A stretch of 64,000 nt of DNA from Pandoraea iniqua (GCF_902459685.1 NZ_CABPSF010000003.1:62001-126000); one strand, 5' to 3'. Numbered from the stretch's first letter, positions 45,785 through 55,192 are shown. Numbers and translations are program-made. Notes: generated by a model not told the origin, from the sequence alone.

Positions 45785-48095
45785 CGAGGGCTCCGGACGA
45801 GCGGGAATTAGAGCGGTCCTGCCCGTCAGGGAAGGGATGGTGACCTGTCGGTGTGTCGAGCAATGTCCGAACAGCGTTTAGCCGGGATTCGGCGTGCCGA
45901 AGCTGATTCGCCCTCCCAACGCTCTTTGACGGTCGAGCGCGGATCGCATCAAGGGCCGCCTGAAGCTTGTGATCTAAGCTAATCAGGTTCTGGCGATGTT
46001 CCGGAAGCCCTGTCGCTGCTAAGTGGCGGCAATCGTTGAAACACTCGAGGTGATTGGGGCAGGGGTCTACCGTGAACGAACTCATGCAGTAGCCGTAAGG
46101 CGTCGCGTGAAATCCGTCGGCTTCGATTTTCAGGTAGTCAAACGCGGCGGCATCTCCTTCGGACGCCTGGAGGCGGCGGAACGAGTCCACAATCGGCCCA
46201 CGAATCTTATCTGACGCAATAAGGCGCGCCACGGTGGCCGTCTTTTCGCCTAAGCGGAACTCAATGTCTTCCGGGATCTCAATTTGATCGAGGTCCTCTG
46301 CGAGACTGCGATGGTCGTACTCATAGCTCTGCGCGACGCTTTTGCGGTTATAGCGCTTCGAGATGATGGTGTCAGCAACGCCAAGGCGGAACAGTTCAGT
46401 ATTTTGCAGGTGACGCAAGGAGTGGGAGGCGAGCGTCAGCGCCCGATCGTCAACTGATTCACCATACTTTTCGAACAGGTTGGGGGTGCTCGGATGATGG
46501 TCGAGTGCGTGCTGGATGAGCATTGAGTCGGGGCGATTTACGCCCAAATATCTTGAAATGTCACAGATACCTTCATTTCGCTCTTCAGCTACTGATCGCT
46601 TTGGATGCAAAAACATGAACTCCCAGGGCTGCAAAATCCCGTATTCAATGGGAAATGCGGACGTGTCGGATAGCTTTGTCGGCGTATGCACGCGCAGGTG
46701 TGCTTCAAGCTCACCAACATGCAAATAGACTCGAGGCCAGCTCATGCGGGCGCCAACTGAGATGGGGGTTCCATCCGCGTGTCGGAATCGCATGGTGGTT
46801 TTGCCGTCGCTCATCAACGCCTTCAATCGATTGCCGAAAATGTACAGAGCCATATTCATTCGAGTGTCGATTGGAGCCGCAAGCTGGTCGGCGTGGATCT
46901 GATCGAATACCGCCGGATCGAACGCATCTCTATAGCGCTCTGTATATTGCGTTTGTTCGAAGTCTAGGAAGAACGGATTTCCGGTCAAGTGAGGATACAA
47001 CTCCCGGACAGGAACGAGGTCGTTGAGACCGTACCACGGTAGAACTCGCCCCGTCTCGCATTGCAGACGTAGCGTGTGCCTGAGCGGGGCTGTCATTGCG
47101 CGGACGCGTTCCAACGTCTGCCTGAGTATCGTCTCAAACATGGCGGGGACGGGCTGAAGTCGTTCAATCAGCAGTCGGCTGTCCGAGTGCTCGTCATGTT
47201 GCTTTTCCGCGAAATGCCGGAGGAACATTGCTTTTGAGATTCCGCCGGCCTCTGCGGCAGGTCTGCCGTGTCTGTCGAAATAGTCCCGCTCCTTAAGGCA
47301 ATCTGCCGGCAGCAACGCCACCTCGGAGATCCGCATGCCAGTCACGATCATGGTCTGCAAAGCAGCGAACCGCAGGGCATCCACGAACGTTTGAGGCTTT
47401 TCCGTTGTGACGATGCGAACCAGTTCCCAGAACGCTCGCTTTTCGGGCAGGCGTTCCGCCCGCTTCCTGTCGGTTAGGTCATCGCGCAACTGTGCTTCTG
47501 ACAAAGTGTGACGCGCTACTCGTGAGGGGCCTGTGATGAGTCGCTTCCCGCCCAACAGTCCGTAAAGCGGACCCACATGTAGCAAGTGGTGTGTGTCAAA
47601 CAAACTGCGCGCGAGTCCATTGATCCGGTCGCTCAACTGTCCACTCTTTTGAATTTCGCTTGCGACCGCCATCGCAGATCGAAAATCGTCTACGGTTAGC
47701 TCCCAGGGCTCAACGGTCGTGCATGTTGCTAGCACGCGCAGCGGTCGAGCGACTTGCTGTGCGGAGTGAGACGCAGTATTTCGCTTGAAGAATAGCTGCT
47801 CGGCAACTGCCGCCTTGATAAGGTCTCGCCAAGCAATGGATAGCGGACGAAACTCAGCTTTCAGCTCTTCCGATCGACCAAATTTCTCGGCATAGATCGC
47901 CAACGCCTTTGGTTCAACTGACAAATCGCGCAAATAGAAGGCGGGAGGAGGGACTTCGCCTGCCATAAGGGATAACGGCCAGCCAATCCCATCAGTCGCG
48001 TTCCCTTGGTCATCCAACTTGAAGTCCCAGTTGATCCCTTTTTCAAGAAGCAAGCGCTTTCCAAGAGCAATGTATGCCTCGAACTGTGGAGTCAT
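45777..48095 (-). CDS. Large tyrosine recombinase (third of three)
   Basis: A 772-residue integrase-family protein. The C-terminal catalytic part shows Arg I in MIVTGMRISEVALLPADCL, the H-x-L-R-H box in LASHSLRHLQNTELFRLG and a likely nucleophile tyrosine in VAQSYEYDHRSL. A C-terminal Cys/His segment (CMSSFTVDPCPNHLECFNDC) may bind zinc. The N-terminal ~270 residues should be the arm/core-binding domain. It overlaps the second recombinase by 4 bp (ATGA) and the TnpC-like gene by 8 bp. It is longer than Tn554 TnpB. Confidence 0.82.
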   Translation of the reverse strand: MTPQFEAYIALGKRLLLEKGINWDFKLDDQGNATDGIGWPLSLMAGEVPPPAFYLRDLSVEPKALAIYAEKFGRSEELKAEFRPLSIAWRDLIKAAVAEQLFFKRNTASHSAQQVARPLRVLATCTTVEPWELTVDDFRSAMAVASEIQKSGQLSDRINGLARSLFDTHHLLHVGPLYGLLGGKRLITGPSRVARHTLSEAQLRDDLTDRKRAERLPEKRAFWELVRIVTTEKPQTFVDALRFAALQTMIVTGMRISEVALLPADCLKERDYFDRHGRPAAEAGGISKAMFLRHFAEKQHDEHSDSRLLIERLQPVPAMFETILRQTLERVRAMTAPLRHTLRLQCETGRVLPWYGLNDLVPVRELYPHLTGNPFFLDFEQTQYTERYRDAFDPAVFDQIHADQLAAPIDTRMNMALYIFGNRLKALMSDGKTTMRFRHADGTPISVGARMSWPRVYLHVGELEAHLRVHTPTKLSDTSAFPIEYGILQPWEFMFLHPKRSVAEERNEGICDISRYLGVNRPDSMLIQHALDHHPSTPNLFEKYGESVDDRALTLASHSLRHLQNTELFRLGVADTIISKRYNRKSVAQSYEYDHRSLAEDLDQIEIPEDIEFRLGEKTATVARLIASDKIRGPIVDSFRRLQASEGDAAAFDYLKIEADGFHATPYGYCMSSFTVDPCPNHLECFNDCRHLAATGLPEHRQNLISLDHKLQAALDAIRARPSKSVGRANQLRHAESRLNAVRTLLDTPTGHHPFPDGQDRSNSRSSGALDE

Positions 48096-49636
48096 TTGTC
48101 ATTCTCCGAAAGCTCGTCGATGACCGCTTGGACATCACTAATGGTCCTGCGCAGCTGCAGGTACGCCGGCGAGTTGACGTCCCCCTTCGAGCTTCTTTCA
48201 AAAAACACCACGATTTCTCGCATTGAGGCCAAGACACTCTCGTGAGTCGTTTTGTCTTGAAGCGGCAGAAACTTGTGGCAGCCGTAACATGCCATGACTG
48301 GATTGAACCGGCATGTGGGCTGCCCGCTGCTGCATCCACCGATTCCGGCGATTGGGATTCCGTGAGGCACGGCCGCAACCTGCTGCTCCTCCTTGAGCTG
48401 TGCCAGTTCCTCCGCCGAGATAAATCGATCATGCGCAACGCGCGCGACGCGCTGATAGACATCGGAAACGCCTAAGGCTCGGTTGACCCGTTCAGCGTGT
48501 GTGGGCGACACATCGTAGTAAATCAGGCCGGTATCTGTCCGGCTGTGTCCCATGAACTCGGCGAGTTCCTCGTGATTGGCTCCGGCATCGACGAGACGTT
48601 GCGCCGCACTGTGGCGCAAGTCAGTTGCGGTGCCTATTGAATCGACTCCCAAAAGCTCTGCTGTGAGTCTGGACAGGCGAAGGCCGACTTCCCGGGCGGA
48701 ATTAACGTCGAATAAGCGATCAGCGGCTGTCGCTCCGTTCCGAGTCCGCTTCTCGTGGAGGGCCCTTATGATGATTCCCCACTCGCGCTTCACACGTCTA
48801 GTAAGCGGACGTCGAGCAGTTACGGAACGTTGCTTGGCCATGTGGAAAGTCATATGCACGGACGGTGCCGCGTCGGGCAGATCGCTCCAGATGCGACAGT
48901 TGATCATCTTTACCGACGCAATCTGTATTGGACGCATGGCGAATTGGTACGAGCAGAGCAGAAGTCCTGCGTCTTCAACTGCGAGGTCATCTGGTTGCGA
49001 CAAAGACTCCAACCGAGCCGCAAGCTTGTCCAAATGGCGAACTAGGTGAGATTCTTGCTCAATCGTCAGAAATACTTGGCCGGAACGAACTGCGGCATCT
49101 GCCACTACCGTCGGATTGGGAAGGGCGGTGTATAGCAGCCCCTCGTGGTCAGGGGACCAACCGTTGAACCGCAGTGTACAGAGCATACGGAGTATCGTCT
49201 TGACGTATACATACGCGCTCAACGGGAGCTCACGGGCGCGCAGTGTGACCCACTCTCGAGATATCTCCAGCGGCCCCGCTGCAATGATTCGCTCGACATC
49301 CGATGGGCTGAGTAGCTTTGCGCCGTCAAAGGTCTTACGAGCCGAAGCAACATGTCGGCCTGAGCCTAGTACGAACAGAAACGCTTGTTTCACAAGTACC
49401 GCGCAATCGGTCGGCAAATGATCGAAAGTGTAATCAACGGAGGTCCCGTAAGCATGCACTTGGAAAACTCTCGCCGACTGCGGGGCGTCGATTGAACGAG
49501 TAACGTCGTCAAATTCGTCGTAATAGCGGATCACAGGGGGAAGGGCAGGGGCGCATTTTAGGAAGGATGCGATCTGCGGGCGTACGTTCATTTCGCCCTC
49601 TGATGAAATGGTGCCGAACAACTGCAACTGATTCAT
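48092..49636 (-). CDS. Tyrosine recombinase (second of three)
   Basis: A 514-residue recombinase. Arg I lies in SYQFAMRPIQIASVKM, the LRH box in TATDLRHSAAQRLVDAG, then FMGHSRTDTGLIYYDVSPTH with the nucleophile tyrosine. A C-terminal Cys-rich part (GGCSSGQPTCRFNPVMACYG) suggests a zinc-binding tail. The start at 49636 follows the first recombinase stop by one base, with CGGAGTGAG upstream. Confidence 0.85.
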   Translation of the reverse strand: MNQLQLFGTISSEGEMNVRPQIASFLKCAPALPPVIRYYDEFDDVTRSIDAPQSARVFQVHAYGTSVDYTFDHLPTDCAVLVKQAFLFVLGSGRHVASARKTFDGAKLLSPSDVERIIAAGPLEISREWVTLRARELPLSAYVYVKTILRMLCTLRFNGWSPDHEGLLYTALPNPTVVADAAVRSGQVFLTIEQESHLVRHLDKLAARLESLSQPDDLAVEDAGLLLCSYQFAMRPIQIASVKMINCRIWSDLPDAAPSVHMTFHMAKQRSVTARRPLTRRVKREWGIIIRALHEKRTRNGATAADRLFDVNSAREVGLRLSRLTAELLGVDSIGTATDLRHSAAQRLVDAGANHEELAEFMGHSRTDTGLIYYDVSPTHAERVNRALGVSDVYQRVARVAHDRFISAEELAQLKEEQQVAAVPHGIPIAGIGGCSSGQPTCRFNPVMACYGCHKFLPLQDKTTHESVLASMREIVVFFERSSKGDVNSPAYLQLRRTISDVQAVIDELSENDK

Positions 49637-49637
49637 C

Positions 49638-50870
49638 TCACTCCGCCATAGGAATTGCTCGGATTAGTGCGACGCGGTCATCGAAACTGTCGTTCCAAAC
49701 GCCGGCGAGCCGGTCTTCAAAGACGGCCCGTGAGTAATGAGAAGGCATCGTTGACGTGCGAGACCATCCGAAGAAGGTACGCATTTTTTGAAGGGCTTCG
49801 TCCATGGAGTCACCCGCGCTGATTAGTTGGTTTAGGCGGACGACGGCGCACGTGTGACGCAAGTCATGTGGCGTCACCGATGTCTTATTGCACCGATCAA
49901 AAAGCTCGTTGGCGGCCAGCTCCGGAAGTGCTGCCGAGATTGTGCGGAAAGCTTTAGTCAGCGACTCTGTCGCCAGCGGACGATCTTTGTACGAGTTAAT
50001 CAGGTACGGGTGATCGGGCCGCCCGCGGTAGTTGTCGGTGTATGTCTGTACCAGGCGGGCCATGGTGGCGCTGACCGGAATCTGTCGGATCGAGCTGGCC
50101 GTCTTTACGCTCGGTCGTGAATATCTCGGGTCGACGGCGTCGCCATCGTCATCATATTCGTGCTGCTGCACATTAATCCAATAGCGGCGTTTTTGGGTGC
50201 GATGGTCGACCCCAGATTTCAAACAATCTACGGGCAAGATCAACATTTCACCGCGGCGCAAGCCTTGATGCAACATAAGCGTGAACGCCAAGTAAAGTCG
50301 CCATCGCGTTGAGGGATGTTTGAACGGATTGATCGCAGACGTGGGATCAAGCAGCTCGTAAAGTGCCTGAACCACGTTTGCAGGCAACGAGCGCACCGCG
50401 GCGGAAGAAGAACTCTTCGCTACGTGCAGTTGGCTATAGAGCGTTCCCAGCCGGTGAATCCGAGCAGCGCGTGAACGTTCGTCGCTGGGTGCGCTTGTGG
50501 CCTTGGTAAGCCAGGCGGAGATGTTCGTGACGAACGCTAGTCCGGTATTCCATCGCAGTTCATCGGATCTGCTTCCGGGCGCTCGATTGCGAATCGAGAC
50601 AAACCATGATTCAAGAGTGTCAGCGAGGACGGTGTGATCTTGGCGCGACAGCGCATTATCGAGGCCACTCGGGCCGAGCTCTCGATCTGCGTGTGTGTAC
50701 AGCGTTTCAAGCTGACGAAGTTTCGCTGTCTTGGTGGAGTCAGCCAGATGGCCGAGGCACATAGTGGACCAAACGTTGGCCCAGTAGCGTGGTATGCCAT
50801 GAGCATCAACAAGGGTTGGAACTCTGAGTGCGCGAGGAACAGACGGATGGGACAGATGCAGATACGGCAT
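49638..50870 (-). CDS. Tyrosine recombinase (first of three)
   Basis: A 410-residue XerC-like recombinase. Arg I is in LHQGLRRGEMLILPVDCL, the H-x-L-R-H box in TPHDLRHTCAVVRLN, then FFGWSRTSTMPSHYSRAVF with the nucleophile tyrosine. It heads the four-gene recombinase operon. The region upstream (50871-51084) holds nested inverted repeats that may be its binding or crossover sites. No good ribosome site precedes the ATG. Confidence 0.87.
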   Translation of the reverse strand: MPYLHLSHPSVPRALRVPTLVDAHGIPRYWANVWSTMCLGHLADSTKTAKLRQLETLYTHADRELGPSGLDNALSRQDHTVLADTLESWFVSIRNRAPGSRSDELRWNTGLAFVTNISAWLTKATSAPSDERSRAARIHRLGTLYSQLHVAKSSSSAAVRSLPANVVQALYELLDPTSAINPFKHPSTRWRLYLAFTLMLHQGLRRGEMLILPVDCLKSGVDHRTQKRRYWINVQQHEYDDDGDAVDPRYSRPSVKTASSIRQIPVSATMARLVQTYTDNYRGRPDHPYLINSYKDRPLATESLTKAFRTISAALPELAANELFDRCNKTSVTPHDLRHTCAVVRLNQLISAGDSMDEALQKMRTFFGWSRTSTMPSHYSRAVFEDRLAGVWNDSFDDRVALIRAIPMAE

Positions 50871-50884
50871 TTATGCAATCACAA

Positions 50885-50989
50885 AATGGTGCCAAATGAT
50901 ACGTGAAGTGTTGCTCGTTTTTACAGAAGAAACCGACAAAAACGCAACACCTTATTTTGGTACCATTGACTCGCATAATGTACATTATG
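50885..50989. repeat. Nested inverted repeats and right-end att-like site next to the recombinase operon
   Basis: From outside in: AATGGTGCCAAA (50885-50896) with TTTGGTACCATT (50956-50967), one mismatch; then GTTGCTCGTTTTT (50910-50922) with AAAAACGCAAC (50938-50948). The direct repeat ACGCAACACCT (50942-50952) matches the left side at 29875-29885. A perfect 16-bp palindrome CATAATGTACATTATG follows at 50974-50989. The layout suits a recombinase terminus. Confidence 0.5.
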
Positions 50990-51084
50990 TTAAATCGTGT
51001 TTTTGACGAGAGCCGCCCATCCAGCGGCGTCGTACATCGGTGCGAATATCTGACTGCCGTAGATTTGCACCATTGACTTTCCCG

Positions 51085-51342
51085 TTAAATCAGATCGCGA
51101 TACTGCGCCGACAGTGCTTGGCAGCCGGAGACGCCGTCACGCCACATGCATGCCGTCAACGCGTCTTCAAACTCCTCGGTTCCCTCTTCAAACTTGTCGT
51201 ACACCGCGTCGTTCGACAGGTTGTCTCTCAGAACCTGAAGTGCAGCATCCACCGCCTGTTGTGCACGCTGAGGAAGTTGGGGTTGCAACTGCGTCAACGC
51301 GCCGATTTCGGTTTGTACTTGCTCATCGGTCTTCTTTGGCAT
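51085..51342 (-). CDS. Small hypothetical protein
   Basis: An 85-residue helical protein (MPKKTDEQVQTEIGALTQLQ onward) with AGGAAA before ATG 51342. It has an acidic C-terminal half and two cysteines. No family recognised. It is the first gene outside the island on the right and has the host's GC level. Confidence 0.6.
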   Translation of the reverse strand: MPKKTDEQVQTEIGALTQLQPQLPQRAQQAVDAALQVLRDNLSNDAVYDKFEEGTEEFEDALTACMWRDGVSGCQALSAQYRDLI

Positions 51343-51466
51343 GGTGATTTTTCCTGTGTGACCCGCCGGTCTGATGCGAACGCTATCCGTGCGCATTTAC
51401 CCCGAACGGGGCATATTAAGATAGCGTCGCACGCCAAATCAAGATTTCTCGATGAGCTGGGCGCCG

Positions 51467-52456
51467 TTAAAGCGTGACGACAATCTTGCCGACTTGATTG
51501 CCCGCCTCCATGTACCGGTGAGCTTCGGCGATTTCGTCAAAGCGGAAGACCCTGTCAATCACGGGACGAAGCGCTCTCGAAGCCAGGCCGTTGGTAATAA
51601 AGGCCTTGGCCTCGGCGAGACGGGTTTCGCTTTGTGTGATCTCGAAAAGCGTATAGCCCTGGATAACGAGGGGCTTCGCCAGAATGTCCATGACCGGCAC
51701 GGGAATGTCGCGCGCGTCCAGTGCACCGTACTGGTAGTACACACCGTGAGGCGCCATGGCGCGAATGACCCGGCGCGCGTTCGGCCCTCCCACCGGGTCG
51801 AATACGACACGAGCGCCCTTCCCGCCCGATGCTTCAAGGATGTCATCGGTCAACGCTGCGTCGTCGCTCAGCATGACGTGGTCGGCGCCGATCTCGCGCA
51901 GTGCAGCCGCTTTCGCCTGGCTACGCGTGAGAGCAATGGTCTTGGCACCCGCGAGCTTAGCTACCTGAATGGCTGCGAGGCCGACGCTACTGGTCGCCGC
52001 GCCAATGACAACGGTATCGCCGGTCGTCAATTTGCCGTAGCTGATCAACGCACCATACGCCGTGATGAACGCCATCCATGTGGCTGCTGCGTCTTGATGC
52101 GTCACGCCTTCGGGGTTCTTCACGACAGCATGCTCTGGCGCGTTGACTAGCTCACCGTACATGCCGTAATCGGCAAACGAGAATGCAGGAACAACACTGA
52201 CGTCATCGCCGACGGCAAACCCGGTGACGCCGGGGCCGACGGCAGCGACTTCGCCGGACGCTTCGTAGCCAAGCTTTGCCGGAAATTGCGGGTCGATCAA
52301 GTACTGGCCGGCGCGATACATGACTTCGGCACGATTGATGCCGAGCGCTTTCACTCGAATCTGGACTTCACCTGTGCTGGGACGCGGCACGTCGACATTA
52401 TCGAACTGGAGTACCTCAGGGCCACCGATGCGATGGAAGCGGACGATTTTTGACAT
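51467..52456 (-). CDS. Zinc-free quinone oxidoreductase-type MDR protein
   Basis: A 329-residue medium-chain dehydrogenase/reductase. The catalytic-domain segment is LGYEASGEVAAVGPGV, with GYE in place of the zinc-ligand GHE and no structural four-cysteine loop, so it belongs to the quinone oxidoreductase branch. The Rossmann motif is VVIGAATSSVGLAAIQVAKL. It should reduce quinones or enones with NAD(P)H. A LysR gene on the same strand lies 155 bp upstream. Confidence 0.88.
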   Translation of the reverse strand: MSKIVRFHRIGGPEVLQFDNVDVPRPSTGEVQIRVKALGINRAEVMYRAGQYLIDPQFPAKLGYEASGEVAAVGPGVTGFAVGDDVSVVPAFSFADYGMYGELVNAPEHAVVKNPEGVTHQDAAATWMAFITAYGALISYGKLTTGDTVVIGAATSSVGLAAIQVAKLAGAKTIALTRSQAKAAALREIGADHVMLSDDAALTDDILEASGGKGARVVFDPVGGPNARRVIRAMAPHGVYYQYGALDARDIPVPVMDILAKPLVIQGYTLFEITQSETRLAEAKAFITNGLASRALRPVIDRVFRFDEIAEAHRYMEAGNQVGKIVVTL

Positions 52457-52611
52457 ATCTGGACCTCAAGAGTGACGAAACATAGCGGCCGTTGGGGCGG
52501 CTGCGAACGGGTGCTTCACACTCTAGGCCCAGGGCCCGCAGAGATATACGAATTGGCGCGTAACTAACTGTTGCTCCTTCGAGAAACAATGCCATCCGTC
52601 TGGCGGCGCCG

Positions 52612-53526
52612 TTACGCGACGAGCCAAGTTTGTTGCGTGGTCGCAAGCGCTTGCGCCATCCACTCGGCGAACACTCTGACGCGGGGTGCGACGTATGCAC
52701 GGCTCGGATACAGCAACGAAACGGTCCACGGTTCCGGGCGGTACGCGGCAAGCACTTCCACCAACGAGCCATCCGCCAATTGCTCCTCGACCAAAATGCC
52801 GGGGGCCTGAATCAGTCCAAAACCGGCAAGCGCGCACTTCACATAAGCGTTTGCCTCGTTAACGCTCATACAGGTACCTGCCGTGGTACTGACAGGCTCC
52901 CCATCGACCATAAAACGCCACCTGAGTGGGCGATTGTCCAAGCCGGAGAGAAAATTGACGCCTTTGTGCCGCAGCAAATCGGACGGCAATTTCGGCACAC
53001 CGAAATCATTCAGGTAGTTAGGGGTGGCACACAAGACCATGACGGCGCCACCAATTCGGCGTCCGACCAGACTCGAGTCCGGGAGCTCCCCTATTCTGAG
53101 CACGCAGTCGACACCCTCGGCGACCAGATCGACGGCCCGGTCGGTCACACCGAGGACCAGCTCAAGCCCCGGATGTTGACTCGCGAAGGTGTTCAGTCGC
53201 GTCAGAAAGTTAAGTTGAGATAGCGCGCCGGGCAGGTCAATACGCAAGCGCCCTCGCAACCCATCTCCCGAGTCACTGAACATGGTGGTGGCATCATCGA
53301 TCCCTGCAAGGAGTTCCTCCGTTCGCACGAAGAACTGCTCCCCCTCGGCCGTCAGCTTGACGCTTCGCGTGGTGCGATGGAACAACCTGACGCCCAACGA
53401 TGCTTCCAGTTCCTGTACGGAGCGTGTCACATGGGGGCGGCCAACTTGCAATATATCGGCGGCACTCGTAAAACTCCCTGACTTCGCGACGGCGCTGAAG
53501 ACCTTCATGGCTTGGAGCAACTCCAT
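52612..53526 (-). CDS. LysR-family transcriptional regulator
   Basis: A 304-residue regulator. The HTH reads GSFTSAADILQVGRPHVTRS followed by VQELEASLGVRLFHRTTRSV. The effector domain begins near LRIDLPGALSQLNFL. GGGAGGTGAC precedes ATG 53526. It likely controls the following oxidoreductase gene. Confidence 0.9.
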   Translation of the reverse strand: MELLQAMKVFSAVAKSGSFTSAADILQVGRPHVTRSVQELEASLGVRLFHRTTRSVKLTAEGEQFFVRTEELLAGIDDATTMFSDSGDGLRGRLRIDLPGALSQLNFLTRLNTFASQHPGLELVLGVTDRAVDLVAEGVDCVLRIGELPDSSLVGRRIGGAVMVLCATPNYLNDFGVPKLPSDLLRHKGVNFLSGLDNRPLRWRFMVDGEPVSTTAGTCMSVNEANAYVKCALAGFGLIQAPGILVEEQLADGSLVEVLAAYRPEPWTVSLLYPSRAYVAPRVRVFAEWMAQALATTQQTWLVA

Positions 53527-53763
53527 GTCACCTCCCTATGTTCTGATTTTTCCGGGATGTTCCCGACGCGTGAAGCCTCAGCGGATCGCAAGTTGAATAC
53601 CTGGCGGTTGGCCCAAGTTACTAGCCATTCACCATCCAGATACGAGTAAGGGTATTGAGAGTCGTCGTCGGAGATGATTTTATCGGCATCCGGCGAGCCC
53701 TGCTCGCCGGTGCTGACTGACCGTTCTGAAGCGACCACCCAGCCGTTCAATGCGTCCGCGTCA
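53527..53763. other. Intergenic stretch without a supported gene
   Basis: 237 bp between a LysR start and an MFS-carrier stop on the same strand. A minus-strand frame passes through but overlaps both neighbours and has no ribosome site. I see no clear hairpin or repeat. Confidence 0.5.
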
Positions 53764-55119
53764 TCAAGCCGATACGGCCTTCGCATCAGGTCGGCCGCTG
53801 TTCGGCCCAACGCCCGGACGCACTTGCAGCATGGCGAACACGCCCACCGCCGTTGCCACAGCGGTCGCGACAAACATCGACGAATAGCCATACTTCGCCG
53901 ACAAAATACCGGCCAGTGTCGGCGCGAGCACGGCAGCGATGTTGGCGATGAAGTGCATCAACCCGCTGAACGTCCCCACGCGCGTCGGTGCCGTGTCGAT
54001 CACCACCGCCCAATACACCGAGTTCGGCAGTGCGTTGAGGGCATTGCCCAGCGTCATCAGCGCAATCACTGCCCACACGCTCGTTGCCTGCGAAACCATC
54101 AGGAAGCACAACGTCGTACACGTCAGTGCGGCCGCCGCGAACCAGCTACGTGCGATGACCAGCTTGCCCGTCTTGCGATACAGCCAATCGGAAATGCGGC
54201 CGCCGAGCAGCACCGTCACGCACGCGCCTGTCCACGGGATCATGCCGATGTACCAGAGCGACGACAGCGTGAAGTGAAACTCGTCGGCGAGGTATTTCGG
54301 GGTCCACGTGAGCAGCATGAAGTTCACATAGACGAATGCGAAGTAGCCGATCGAATTGAAGACCAGCGTTTTGCTCTTGAAGAAGCTCCACCACGGCATA
54401 TCGCTAGCCGCTGCGGCAGCCGACGGACTCTGCGACGGACGCCCAGCCCGAATCAACGCCGCTTCGGCCGCGTTCACACGCGGATTGTCTTCCGGGCGGT
54501 TGGTATAAACACGCGCGAACAAGGCAATCAGCACGAAACCCGCCAGACCCAGCACGACATACATCGTTCGCCAGCTATCGGTGAGCAGGAGCAGACCCAC
54601 AGCGACCGGTGCCGTGAGCAGCGCGCCGAGCGGCGTGCTCAGCAGCCCGATGGACACCGCGAAACCCCGCTCCGACGGCGATGCCCACGCGGCCATCGTT
54701 TTGTTGATGATCGAGTACGCTGGTCCTTCCGCGAAGCCGAACAGCACGCGGATCGCCGCGAAGCCGGTCAGTGCCGAGCCGCCAAAGACGGCGAGCCCGA
54801 GGTCGCCCGCCCAAATCATGGCAATGGCGAACACCGACCACGCGATGCCCGCGATCACCCACACCGTCTTCGCGCCAACGCGATCAGCAAGTGCCCCGCC
54901 GAACAGCGCACCAAACATATAGCCGTAGCCGAAGTACCCAAGGACAGCGCCCCACCCTGCCCGGTCAAATCCGTATTCCGACGTGATTTGCGCCGCAGAG
55001 TACGAAATCGCCCCGCGGTCGATGTAGTTCACGAGGGCAATCACCACGATCAGCGCAAATATCGCGAACCGATATCGCGTCGCTGCGCCGCTCGGGTGCC
55101 CTGCTGTTGTTGGTTCCAT
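53764..55119 (-). CDS. MFS transporter, anion:cation symporter-like
   Basis: A 451-residue carrier with about twelve TM segments. The first helix region reads FAIFALIVVIALVNYIDRGA, the N-terminal signature of the ACS (sugar acid/organic anion) family, and motif A is GGALADRVGAKTVW. TAGGAGACGTC precedes ATG 55119. It is divergent from an asparaginase gene that is followed by a GntR regulator, so it may import an amino-acid or organic-acid substrate (inference). Confidence 0.85.
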   Translation of the reverse strand: MEPTTAGHPSGAATRYRFAIFALIVVIALVNYIDRGAISYSAAQITSEYGFDRAGWGAVLGYFGYGYMFGALFGGALADRVGAKTVWVIAGIAWSVFAIAMIWAGDLGLAVFGGSALTGFAAIRVLFGFAEGPAYSIINKTMAAWASPSERGFAVSIGLLSTPLGALLTAPVAVGLLLLTDSWRTMYVVLGLAGFVLIALFARVYTNRPEDNPRVNAAEAALIRAGRPSQSPSAAAAASDMPWWSFFKSKTLVFNSIGYFAFVYVNFMLLTWTPKYLADEFHFTLSSLWYIGMIPWTGACVTVLLGGRISDWLYRKTGKLVIARSWFAAAALTCTTLCFLMVSQATSVWAVIALMTLGNALNALPNSVYWAVVIDTAPTRVGTFSGLMHFIANIAAVLAPTLAGILSAKYGYSSMFVATAVATAVGVFAMLQVRPGVGPNSGRPDAKAVSA

Positions 55120-55180
55120 GACGTCTCCTAGGTGTTGATTTCTCCGCGAAGCGCCCGATGCCCTTCGCAAACGATTGTCG

Positions 55181-55192
55181 ATTATATATAAT
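55181..55192. promoter_or_regulatory. AT palindrome in the MFS/asparaginase divergent region
   Basis: ATTATATATAAT is a perfect 12-bp palindrome followed by the direct repeat TGCACAATGCAC. It lies midway between divergent start codons (55119 and 55259). It is a candidate operator for the FCD-type GntR protein encoded after asparaginase, and may also hold overlapping -10 boxes. Confidence 0.45.

Larger units (their letters stand above)
29886..50941. mobile_element. Accessory defence island carried by a multi-recombinase element
   Basis: A 21-kb block of lower GC and different codon use than its flanks. It is bounded on the right by a four-gene recombinase operon (45311-50870) and on both sides by an 11-bp direct repeat. 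Cargo includes a nuclease, HEPN-RES, a DAC-like protein, CD-NTase and CapV (CBASS), a membrane protein, an RT-protease retron and Gabija. A transposase remnant near 31.3 kb shows earlier insertions. The exact ends are inferred. Confidence 0.65.

Noticed and set aside
29886-50941. CRISPR array or prophage
   Set aside because: No regularly spaced direct repeats, cas genes, or phage structural genes were seen; recombinases are of transposon type.
53505-53786. Possible small gene between the LysR gene and the MFS carrier
   Set aside because: It overlaps the end of one neighbour and the start of the other, lacks a ribosome site and matches no family.
53674-55131. 485-codon open frame on the plus strand
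   Set aside because: Antisense to the MFS carrier; Arg/His/Gln-rich with no family pattern.
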